12,474 nt of DNA from an uncultured Spirochaetaceae bacterium. Lineage in GTDB: Bacteria; Spirochaetota; Spirochaetia; Treponematales; Treponemataceae. Position numbers and translations under genes: made by a program. Within the stretch, counting starts at the first letter, position 1. Each line of letters starts with the position of its first letter. Below the pieces are notes generated by a model, which had not been told where the DNA came from, made no database searches, and saw only the letters and a list, made by a program, of their open reading frames with translations. Below, piece after piece: positions 7,117-12,474 of the stretch. The stretch lies in contig CADBUT010000322.1 of assembly GCA_902797925.1 (NCBI GenBank), forward strand, positions 1-12,474, written 5' to 3'.

Positions 7117-8814
7117 ATGAATTTTACAGAACTATCACTGGACGCAAGCCTTTTGAATGGCATTGCTGACGCAGGATACGAGACCTGCACACCTGTTCAG
7201 GAACAGGTGCTCTCCGGCGCGATGAAAGGCGCCGACCTTTATGTACAATCCCAGACGGGAACAGGAAAAACTGCCGCTTATTTAATCAACATTTTTCAGC
7301 AGTTATTGACAAACGCCGAAATGAAAGGAAAAAAGGCGCTCATCATGGTGCCGACAAGAGAACTTGCCGTACAAGTTGAAGAAGAAGCAAAAGTTCTCGG
7401 TCATTACACCGGCTTAAAAGCAGCAAGCTTTTACGGTGGTGTCGGCTATGAACAGCAGAAAAGCAAGCTCGAAAAAGGCGTGGACATTCTGATTGGAACA
7501 CCTGGCCGCGTAATCGATTTGCAGGAAAGCGGCTCAATGGACTTGAGCAATGTGGCATTCCTTGTTGTTGATGAAGCTGACCGCATGTTTGACATGGGCT
7601 TTTACCCTGATTTGCGCACGCTCATTAAAGTGCTGCCCGGCACAGACGCGCGCCAGACAATGCTTTTCAGCGCGACGCTGAACACTTACGTGAAAAACCT
7701 TGCATGGGAATATACTGACGACGCGCAGGAAATTACCATTGAATGTGAGCACATCACCGTAAGCGAGATTGACCAGCTTCTCTACCACGTTTCAAGCGAT
7801 GAGAAAATCAAGCTGCTTTGCGGCATTCTTTCAAGGGAAAAACCGGAAAGCGTAATTATTTTCTGTAACACAAAGCGCACGGTTGAAGTTGTTGCAAAAC
7901 GGCTTCAGTATAACGGCTTTGAAGCGGAATTTATCATCGGCGACTTGCCGCAGTCAAAACGCTTGCAGATTATCGACTCTTTCAAGAAAGGCTCTCTCAA
8001 ATGCCTTGTTGCAACTGATGTTGCGGCGCGCGGCATTGACGTAGACAACCTTGCGATGGTCGTAAACTTTGATTTGCCGAACGAAGCTGAAAACTACGTT
8101 CACCGCATTGGGCGCACCGCACGCGCAGGCAAAAGCGGTAAAGCTTATACATTCTGCAGCGAACAGGATGTTTACAGCTTGCCGCCGATTGAACGCTACA
8201 TCGAGATGCAGATTCCGTCTGAAGTTGCAGACGCAAGCCTTATGGCAGAAGACAAAAGCGCCGGCATCTACATCAAGACAGACAACTACTATGATGACGA
8301 GCGCGACTCAAGAGGACGCGGTAGAGGCAGACGCGGCGATGAAAGACACGGAAGAGACGGCGGCCGCGGTGACAGACGCCGTGACGGTTCAAAACGCTAC
8401 GGCGCTAAAGGCGACTTTAAGCGCGGCGAATTCAAAGGCCGCGGCAGAAAACCAGAATCAGACATTGACTTTAGAAAAGAAGCAGAGGAACTTTCAGGGC
8501 TCAGCTTTGAAGAGCGCATGAAGGTCTATAAGCAGAAATATGCCGGAAGCGCAAACGCCGCGCCAGCTGCTGCAGAGCGCACAGGCGAAAAGAGCAAGAG
8601 CTACCAGAAAGGCGGCAACGGCGGCAAGAAGCGCTACAACAACGGCAAAGGCGGAAGACGCCAGAACCAGAACGGCCAGCAGTTCAAGGGCAAACCGGCT
8701 GCAAAGAACGCACGCAACTTTGAAAAGAGAAGCGCGCCGGCCGCAGCTCAGACCCAAAAGCCTGCCAAGCAAGGGCTTTTTGCAAAAATCAAGAGCCTTT
8801 TCAGCAAAAAATAA
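7117..8814 (+). CDS. DEAD-box ATP-dependent RNA helicase with RG-rich tail
   Basis: Unwinds or remodels RNA using ATP in the cytoplasm. It has 565 residues and all helicase motifs. Q motif: CTPVQEQ, Q28. Motif I: SQTGTGKT (45-52). Ia: PTRELA. Ib: TPGR. II: DEAD (152-155). III: SAT (185-187). IV: VIIFCNTK. V: VATDVAARGID. VI: HRIGRTARAG. The core ends near residue 365. The tail from about 385 is very basic: Arg/Gly/Asp-rich first (RGRGRGRRGDER), then Lys/Gly/Asn/Gln-rich, ending FAKIKSLFSKK. Such tails bind RNA non-specifically. It resembles RhlE/RhlB/CsdA-type proteins; I cannot assign one of these names. The start is ATG 7117, with a weak AAGAGA about 6 nt upstream. It is richer in G+C at third positions than its minus-strand neighbours, which fits strong expression. 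The ABC-F gene follows about 120 nt downstream on the same strand. Confidence 0.95.
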   Translation: MNFTELSLDASLLNGIADAGYETCTPVQEQVLSGAMKGADLYVQSQTGTGKTAAYLINIFQQLLTNAEMKGKKALIMVPTRELAVQVEEEAKVLGHYTGLKAASFYGGVGYEQQKSKLEKGVDILIGTPGRVIDLQESGSMDLSNVAFLVVDEADRMFDMGFYPDLRTLIKVLPGTDARQTMLFSATLNTYVKNLAWEYTDDAQEITIECEHITVSEIDQLLYHVSSDEKIKLLCGILSREKPESVIIFCNTKRTVEVVAKRLQYNGFEAEFIIGDLPQSKRLQIIDSFKKGSLKCLVATDVAARGIDVDNLAMVVNFDLPNEAENYVHRIGRTARAGKSGKAYTFCSEQDVYSLPPIERYIEMQIPSEVADASLMAEDKSAGIYIKTDNYYDDERDSRGRGRGRRGDERHGRDGGRGDRRRDGSKRYGAKGDFKRGEFKGRGRKPESDIDFRKEAEELSGLSFEERMKVYKQKYAGSANAAPAAAERTGEKSKSYQKGGNGGKKRYNNGKGGRRQNQNGQQFKGKPAAKNARNFEKRSAPAAAQTQKPAKQGLFAKIKSLFSKK

Positions 8815-8830
8815 GATAACCGAGAAAAGT

Positions 8831-8900
8831 GTCATCCCGAACTTGATTCGGGATCTCAATTGTATATCTATTGCAGATGCTGAACCAAGTTCAGCATGAC
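8831..8900. repeat. 70-bp dispersed palindromic repeat with two hairpins
   Basis: The outer ends GTCAT (8831-8835) and ATGAC (8896-8900) are inverted. Inside, arm 1 (ATCCCGAA 8834-8841 with TTCGGGAT 8847-8854) and arm 2 (ATGCTGAA 8877-8884 with TTCAGCAT 8890-8897) each form an 8-bp hairpin with a 5-nt loop, giving a cloverleaf-like fold. I recognise this as the GTCAT...CCCGAA...TTCAGCATGAC type of short repeat found in many copies in diverse bacterial genomes, including Treponema. Here it fills the gap between the helicase and ABC-F genes and could act as an attenuator or mRNA-stabilising structure. Confidence 0.8.
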
Positions 8901-8922
8901 AATAGTTTGCAAAACACAGCAT

Positions 8923-8928
8923 AAGGAA
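8923..8928 (+). promoter_or_regulatory. Ribosome binding site that fixes the ABC-F start
   Basis: AAGGAA lies 6 nt before TTG 8935. The only upstream in-frame ATG (8896) lies inside the palindromic repeat and has no such site, so the TTG is the likely start. Confidence 0.7.
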
Positions 8929-8934
8929 AATAAT

Positions 8935-10572
8935 TTGATTACAGTTAGCGACGTAAGTCTTAAATTCAGCGAAAAACCACTTTTTAAGGACGTAAACCTT
9001 AAATTTACACACGGAAACTGCTACGGAATAATCGGCGCGAACGGCGCGGGCAAATCTACATTTCTCAAGCTGCTTTCGGGCGAGCTTGAATACGATTCAG
9101 GCCAGATTACGATTACACCGGGCGAGCGCATGGCAGTCTTGAAGCAAGACCACTTTGCTTATGATGCCTACGCCGTAAAAGAGACAGTGCTCATGGGCTT
9201 TCCGAAGCTCTACGAGTGTCAGAAAGAAAAAGATGCAATCTATGAAAAAGCAGATTTTTCAGAAGAAGACGGAATAAGAGCAAGCGAGCTTGAGGCAGAA
9301 TATTCTGAACTTGGCGGCTGGGAATCTGAAAACCAGATTGAGCAGATGCTTTCGGGCTTGGGCCTTGAAGAAGAGTACCACGACCGCATGATGAGTGAGC
9401 TTGACGAAAGCCAGAAAGTGCGCGTTCTTCTTGCACAGGCACTTTTCGGCACACCGGAGATTCTGATTCTTGACGAACCGACGAACGGTCTTGACCTTGA
9501 ATCAATCAACTGGCTTGAAGACTTTTTGATTGATTTTCCGAACACCGTGATTGTCGTAAGCCACGACCGCCACTTTTTGAACAGCGTCTGCACCTGCATT
9601 TGCGACATCGACTACGGCAAGATTACATCATTCAGCGGCAACTACGACTTCTGGTATCAGATGAGCCAGATTATGCAGCGCCAGGCCAAAGACCAGGCAA
9701 AGAAGCGCGAAGAAAAGATGAAAGACTTGCGCGAATTCATCCAGAGGTTCGCTTCAAACGCCGCAAAGAGCCGTCAGGCAACAAGCCGCAAAAAGATTTA
9801 CGACAAGCTCGCGCTTGAAGAGCTTCAGGTTACAAGCCGCAAATTCCCGTATGTGAATTTCAAGCCGGACAGAGAGCCGGGCAACAATATCCTTCGCGTT
9901 GAGAAACTGAACTATAACAACGAAGGCATTCAGCTTTTGAAAGATTTTTCGCTTACGGTCAACCGCGGCGAAAAGATTGCATTTGTCGGTGTTGAGCACA
10001 AATCTAAGTCTGCGTTCTTCGACATCATCACGGACACAATCAAGCCTGATTCTGGCGAAGTCTATTGGGGTCAGACAATCACTTGGTCTTACATCGGCAT
10101 TGACAACAGCTCATTCTTCAAGAATGACATGAACATTACGGAATGGCTGCGCCAGTTCTCAAAGGAACAGGACGAAGCTTTTGTGCGCGGTTTCTTGGGC
10201 AGAATGCTTTTCAGCGGAGATGAATCGCTGAAGCCTGTAAAGGTCTTGAGCGGTGGCGAAAAGGTACGCTGTATGCTTGCAAAGATGATGCTCAGCGGCG
10301 CGAACGTGCTTATCCTTGACGAGCCGACGAACCATCTTGACCTTGAGGCAATCGAAAGCTTGAACCAAGCTCTTGTAGATTTCCCCGGCATCGTGCTTTT
10401 CAACAGCCACGACCACGAATTCATCAGCTCGATTGCGACACGCATTATCGAGATTACGCCGAACGGCATAATTGACCGCATGATGGCTTTTGACGACTAC
10501 CTTAAAGACGAACAAATCAAAGCCATGAGGCAAGAGTTCTATAAGGATTCAGATAAGAAAATAAGGTTCTAA
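8935..10572 (+). CDS. ybiT: ABC-F family ATPase, YbiT-like
   Basis: A soluble ABC-F protein with two ATP-binding domains and no membrane domain; the family acts on ribosomes at the E site. It has 545 residues from TTG 8935 (E. coli YbiT about 530), and similarity to YbiT runs end to end, e.g. SRFSANASKSRQATSR there versus QRFASNAAKSRQATSR here. NBD1: Walker A GANGAGKST (34-42), a degenerate signature LDESQ (156-160), Walker B ILILDEPTN (D180, E181), switch H210. The linker arm at about 241-305 is charged and helical, the tRNA-contacting element of the family. NBD2: Walker A reads GVEHKSKS (352-359) instead of GxxGxGKS, keeping only K358 and S359; signature LSGGE (438-442); Walker B with E463; H492. 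ATP handling at the two sites may therefore differ. Starting at TTG gives MITVSDVSLKF, which aligns with family starts. It is probably co-transcribed with the helicase. Confidence 0.93.
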   Translation: MITVSDVSLKFSEKPLFKDVNLKFTHGNCYGIIGANGAGKSTFLKLLSGELEYDSGQITITPGERMAVLKQDHFAYDAYAVKETVLMGFPKLYECQKEKDAIYEKADFSEEDGIRASELEAEYSELGGWESENQIEQMLSGLGLEEEYHDRMMSELDESQKVRVLLAQALFGTPEILILDEPTNGLDLESINWLEDFLIDFPNTVIVVSHDRHFLNSVCTCICDIDYGKITSFSGNYDFWYQMSQIMQRQAKDQAKKREEKMKDLREFIQRFASNAAKSRQATSRKKIYDKLALEELQVTSRKFPYVNFKPDREPGNNILRVEKLNYNNEGIQLLKDFSLTVNRGEKIAFVGVEHKSKSAFFDIITDTIKPDSGEVYWGQTITWSYIGIDNSSFFKNDMNITEWLRQFSKEQDEAFVRGFLGRMLFSGDESLKPVKVLSGGEKVRCMLAKMMLSGANVLILDEPTNHLDLEAIESLNQALVDFPGIVLFNSHDHEFISSIATRIIEITPNGIIDRMMAFDDYLKDEQIKAMRQEFYKDSDKKIRF

Positions 10573-10649
10573 GCTTAGGGGAGGCAAGAACCCCAGACAG
10601 TACAGACTCATGTACACATGCTGTCGGTTGCGGAATGTACAAAGACTTT

Positions 10650-10674
10650 CAAGTTTCCGCAAAGCGGAAACTTG
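10650..10674. repeat. 11-bp perfect hairpin downstream of the ABC-F gene
   Basis: CAAGTTTCCGC (10650-10660), loop AAA, GCGGAAACTTG (10664-10674). It is very stable on either strand, but no T tract follows on either side, so it is not a classical terminator. It may protect the 3' end of the ABC-F mRNA or be part of the larger structured region. Confidence 0.7.
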
Positions 10675-10724
10675 CAGCGGTGCGCCAGATTTAGTTTATT
10701 CCATAGATTAAGCTTATGCGCACC
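10673..10724. repeat. Structured repeat copy 1 (covarying stem-loop)
   Basis: Stem GGTGCGC (10679-10685) pairs with GCGCACC (10718-10724). The 32-nt loop holds the core TTATTCCATAGATTAAGC at 10696-10713, exactly 10 nt after the stem. Copy 2 at 10873-10920 shares the core (17 of 18) and the 10-nt spacing but has an unrelated stem. Confidence 0.65.
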
Positions 10725-10790
10725 CGAACCGCGCGATAACGCGCTACATGTTGTTTGTTGCATGGAAACTATAAACACGCCGCTTACGCG

Positions 10791-10813
10791 ACACTCAACA
10801 AACAAGTGTTTTT
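10791..10813 (+). terminator. Weak terminator-like hairpin for the plus strand
   Basis: ACACT (10791-10795), a 9-nt loop, AGTGT (10805-10809), then TTTT. It could end the ABC-F transcript about 220 nt past its stop. The short stem competes with the 10-bp inverted repeat 10751-10760/10796-10805, so this is tentative. Confidence 0.3.
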
Positions 10814-10872
10814 GAACCCCACTCCGTACCCTCAGTCTTTGTACAGCAACCCAAAACAGTGCACCATTTGCA

Positions 10873-10920
10873 GGGTTTGCCGATAAGACTTATTCCGTAG
10901 ATTAAGCCAATCTCAAACCC
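10873..10920. repeat. Structured repeat copy 2 (covarying stem-loop)
   Basis: Stem GGGTTTG (10873-10879) pairs with CAAACCC (10914-10920). The 34-nt loop holds the core TTATTCCGTAGATTAAGC at 10890-10907, 10 nt after the stem as in copy 1. It lies 26 nt past the stop of the GT51-like gene. Confidence 0.65.
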
Positions 10921-10945
10921 AAAGCGTTTGCATTGCACATGACAG

Positions 10946-11560
10946 CTATCTTTCAAGCTTTGAATAGATTTCTTCGATTTTTTTATTGCGGCGGTTGGCT
11001 TTTGATTCATCAAGAATATTATAATAAGTTGGATTTATCAGAAACAGGCACAAGCTTATAAATTCTTTGTCTCTCAGATCTTTATAATCTTTTTTATAGT
11101 AAAATCCGGCAGCATCTATAAGACCAAACCCAGAAGCACCAAAATAGAAATTTGAGAACAGATAATTATAGCAAATTCTATAATCAATATGCTTCATAAT
11201 ATATCTTTTTGTAGCCAGCTCAACGAACTGCCGGTCAATGCTATTCATAATTCTATTTTCTTCGTATTTTCCAATATAGCTGCTAGCCGTGAGCATTGCT
11301 ACTTCATTCTCAAATGAAAATGAATCACATATCAAAAAGAAATAATTACGAAATTCAGGATGGCTGCTCTCATTAAGCACAAGGCTTGCAATCAATATCT
11401 GCCTGTCAGACAGCAGAACATCAGTTGCGCCAAGAAGCTTGTTTTTATCAACCTTTATTTCTTTGCTTTTTATATAAACACAAAGACAGAGGTATAAGAT
11501 AAAGATTAGAGAAAGCAATATTGTGAAACATACCCCAATAACTTTTAAAAATCTTTTCAT
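10946..11560 (-). CDS. Membrane-anchored, divergent GT51-like transglycosylase-domain protein
   Basis: 204 residues. Residues 7-30 are a strong transmembrane segment, with the rest probably outside the cytoplasm. The C-terminal half resembles the end of the GT51 peptidoglycan glycosyltransferase fold: NYLFSNFYFGASGFGLIDAAGFYYKKDYKDL and INPTYYNILDESKANRRNKKI match the family pattern of YLN..YFG..A.GI..AA..YFGK, then P..Y.P......RRN. However, I cannot find the catalytic EDxxFxxHxG motif; NESSHPEF near residue 63 sits about there but does not fit, and GxSTITQQ is replaced by LTASSYIGKY. It is therefore either a very divergent enzyme or an inactive relative. The start is ATG 11560, with GGTG 7 nt upstream. 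It is AT-rich compared with the plus-strand genes. The fold assignment is moderate; activity is doubtful. Confidence 0.65.
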   Translation of the reverse strand: MKRFLKVIGVCFTILLSLIFILYLCLCVYIKSKEIKVDKNKLLGATDVLLSDRQILIASLVLNESSHPEFRNYFFLICDSFSFENEVAMLTASSYIGKYEENRIMNSIDRQFVELATKRYIMKHIDYRICYNYLFSNFYFGASGFGLIDAAGFYYKKDYKDLRDKEFISLCLFLINPTYYNILDESKANRRNKKIEEIYSKLER

Positions 11561-11581
11561 TTTTTTTCACCTTTGCTTGCA

Positions 11582-11590
11582 ATTATAGCA
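11582..11590 (-). promoter_or_regulatory. Extended -10 promoter of the GT51-like gene
   Basis: TGCTATAAT on the minus strand: a perfect TATAAT (11587-11582) with the TG of an extended -10. The -35 region is poor, which extended -10 promoters tolerate. Predicted +1 is near 11575, giving a leader of about 15 nt that holds the GGTG ribosome site. The inverted repeat 11598-11610 covers the -35 region. Confidence 0.65.
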
Positions 11591-11597
11591 TGTACTC

Positions 11598-11610
11598 GTC
11601 ATGATGACGT
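11598..11610. repeat. Inverted repeat over the -35 region of the GT51-like gene
   Basis: CGTCA-TGA-TGACG, 5-nt arms around 3 bases, placed just upstream of the extended -10. Position and symmetry would suit an operator; the regulator is unknown. Confidence 0.4.
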
Positions 11611-11690
11611 TTGCCCACTTTGCACCGCAAGCATGTATACAAATTCTTCCAAAATGGGACGGTTGTACAAAAGCTGCCGGTTTTTGTGTA

Positions 11691-11713
11691 GCAAAAAGCG
11701 GCGCTTTTCGCCG
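11691..11713 (-). terminator. Rho-independent terminator candidate of the small secreted gene
   Basis: On the minus strand: CGGCG (11713-11709), loop AAAAG, CGCCG (11703-11699), then CTTTTTGC. A GC-only 5-bp stem with a T5 run, about 70 nt past the stop at 11785. Confidence 0.55.
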
Positions 11714-11744
11714 ATTTATCATTGTTTTTGGAATAAGCTAATGC

Positions 11745-11785
11745 GAAAAGAGCCATTCTGTCACGGAAAAGCCCCATTCCATGAC
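11745..11785. repeat. Imperfect 21-bp tandem repeat
   Basis: GAAAAG..CCATTC..T.AC occurs at 11745-11764 and again at 11766-11785, about 15 of 20 positions identical. It lies at and after the stop of the small secreted gene. Function unknown. Confidence 0.45.
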
Positions 11786-12333
11786 TAATTCGGCTTATTA
11801 TTTACCAATTCCATATACGCCATGTGATTTATTATAAATTCGAGATTAGAAATGTTTTTTGTAATTGATTCTTCATCATGAGCTGTAAGAATTACTAAAA
11901 AACAACAGTCTTTATATCTTGTATAAGCACATATTTCGTAATTATTCTCTTTGCTAATTTTATAGGCAAAGATTTTCTTTTTTTCAATATTTTTCAATTG
12001 ATATTCATTAACCTTATGACCGTTATTTTTATATGAATTCGTATCAAAAGAAATGAATTTTTCCAACTCAGTATCTGAATCATCATTTAATTTCTGTGTG
12101 TTTATATAAATAATAGGAGTATTTCCACCGAATTCTTTACCATCCTCATAAAACAGTCCATAAATTCCATAGTGAGCTAAAGTTTCTTGATCCATACTCC
12201 AGCCTTGTGGTGCTGAAACCATACAAGCCCAATTAGGTCCGTATAAAATGCCACCGGCAAGTTTCTCTTGTGCAAACATAAACACAGACAACACAAAAAT
12301 AAATGAAAGACTTACAATTAATTTCTTTTTCAT
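11785..12333 (-). CDS. Small secreted protein, function unknown
   Basis: 182 residues from ATG 12333. Residues 1-21 (KKKLIVSLSFIFVLSVFMFA) are a clear signal peptide with probable cleavage after FMFA, before QEK. The mature part begins GGILYGPNWACMVSAPQGWSMD, then has mixed alpha/beta sequence with four Cys (ACM, ICAY, CCF). I do not recognise the family. The opening resembles small secreted proteins that start with a strand pair around a GW motif, but this is not a firm match. The start at 12333 is preferred to ATG 12345 because GGAG lies 7 nt before 12333, while the upstream ATG has no properly spaced site. The gene is AT-rich and, with its GT51-like neighbour, looks accessory. Confidence 0.7.
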   Translation of the reverse strand: MKKKLIVSLSFIFVLSVFMFAQEKLAGGILYGPNWACMVSAPQGWSMDQETLAHYGIYGLFYEDGKEFGGNTPIIYINTQKLNDDSDTELEKFISFDTNSYKNNGHKVNEYQLKNIEKKKIFAYKISKENNYEICAYTRYKDCCFLVILTAHDEESITKNISNLEFIINHMAYMELVNNKPN

Positions 12334-12383
12334 TTTTTTCTCCATCCTGCACTATCGCAGTACACTTTTCGTTTCTACAAAAA

Positions 12384-12412
12384 AGTATAAATGCACTCCT
12401 CCATTCCCGCAA
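12384..12412 (-). promoter_or_regulatory. Candidate promoter of the small secreted gene
   Basis: On the minus strand: -35 TTGCGG (12412-12407, three of six), a 17-nt spacer, -10 TATACT (12389-12384, five of six). Predicted +1 is near 12377, giving a leader of about 44 nt. The remaining bases to the window edge show no recognisable gene. Confidence 0.45.
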
Positions 12413-12474
12413 GAAAAATAAAGCACACACACAAGTTGCACCACAAGAGCATTCCAGCTATTACGGTAAATCTA

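Larger units (their letters stand above)
10573..10945. other. Gene-free region dense in inverted repeats between convergent genes
   Basis: 373 bases between the ABC-F stop and the stop of the minus-strand GT51-like gene. The small ORFs here have no ribosome binding site and no protein-like composition. Instead I see nested inverted repeats: an 11-bp hairpin (10650-10674), a GC-only hairpin (GCGCG-ATAA-CGCGC, 10731-10744), TTGTTTGTTG/CAACAAACAA (10751-10760 and 10796-10805), a 12-bp long-range pair (10636-10647 and 10834-10845) and two related stem-loops listed separately. This could be a structured RNA, a folded DNA element or a decayed mobile segment. Confidence 0.6.

Noticed and set aside
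8896..8934. Upstream ATG extension of the ABC-F protein
   Set aside because: The ATG belongs to the palindromic repeat end; the added residues are not in the family, and TTG 8935 has a proper ribosome site.
8494..9012. Minus-strand frame of 172 codons across the repeat
   Set aside because: It spans the repeat and antisense parts of two well-supported genes; the CHAELGSAS segment is the usual translation of this repeat type, not a gene.
10650..10674. Classical terminator for the ABC-F gene
   Set aside because: The hairpin is strong, but no T tract follows it on either strand.
10608..10815. Small open frames on both strands in the repeat-rich gap
   Set aside because: No ribosome sites, Cys/Ser-rich random composition, and they run across hairpins.
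10573..10945. Integron attC site
   Set aside because: The inverted ends read GTT...AAC rather than the AAC...GTT order of attC core sites, no integrase is present, and it is the stems rather than the loop that vary between copies.
10795..11013. 72-codon minus frame overlapping the end of the GT51-like gene
   Set aside because: It overlaps a better-supported gene in another frame and mostly translates the structured repeat.
11583..11777. 64-codon minus frame between the two AT-rich genes
   Set aside because: It covers the terminator, the promoter and the tandem repeat and has no ribosome site.

Overview
The window looks like chromosome of a spirochaete, most likely a host-associated Treponema. 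Three things support this: ispD lies directly downstream of carD, the arrangement I recall from Treponema; there is a very long, membrane-anchored coiled-coil protein of the spirochaetal (SpiroCoCo-like) type; and the genes are moderately AT-rich. The assignment rests on gene content and recall, not on a database search.

Layout. 1-1090 (minus): carD, a transcription regulator, followed by ispD (isoprenoid synthesis), which runs off the left edge; the two overlap and are probably co-transcribed. 1145-1187: a strong terminator. 1254-4739 (minus): a 1161-residue coiled-coil protein with an N-terminal membrane anchor and a C-terminal helix-turn-helix. 4794-5468 (minus): a HAD hydrolase. 5522-5561: another strong terminator. 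5606-6934 (minus): a secreted protein with an NlpC/P60-like Cys motif. 7117-10572 (plus): an RNA pair, a DEAD-box RNA helicase and a YbiT-type ABC-F ATPase, separated by a 70-bp two-hairpin dispersed repeat. 10573-10945: a gene-free stretch between convergent genes, full of inverted repeats, with two copies of one stem-loop. 10946-12333 (minus): two AT-rich accessory-looking genes, a divergent GT51-like membrane protein and a small secreted protein of unknown function.

How the genes fit together. CarD, the helicase and the ABC-F protein belong to transcription, RNA remodelling and ribosome function; IspD is an essential metabolic enzyme in the same transcript as carD. The secreted Cys protein and the GT51-like protein point to the cell envelope. 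Otherwise these are neighbouring housekeeping genes, not one pathway. I see no phage, transposase, CRISPR array, tRNA or rRNA.

The two most notable signals are regulatory or structural. First, carD and the HAD gene have near-consensus promoters with the -10 hexamer exactly 6 nt before the start codon, predicting leaderless mRNAs; a third gene may be similar. Second, 10673-10724 and 10873-10920 carry two copies of a stem-loop whose 18-nt loop core is conserved while the 7-bp stems differ completely yet both pair perfectly. That pattern suggests a conserved structured element.
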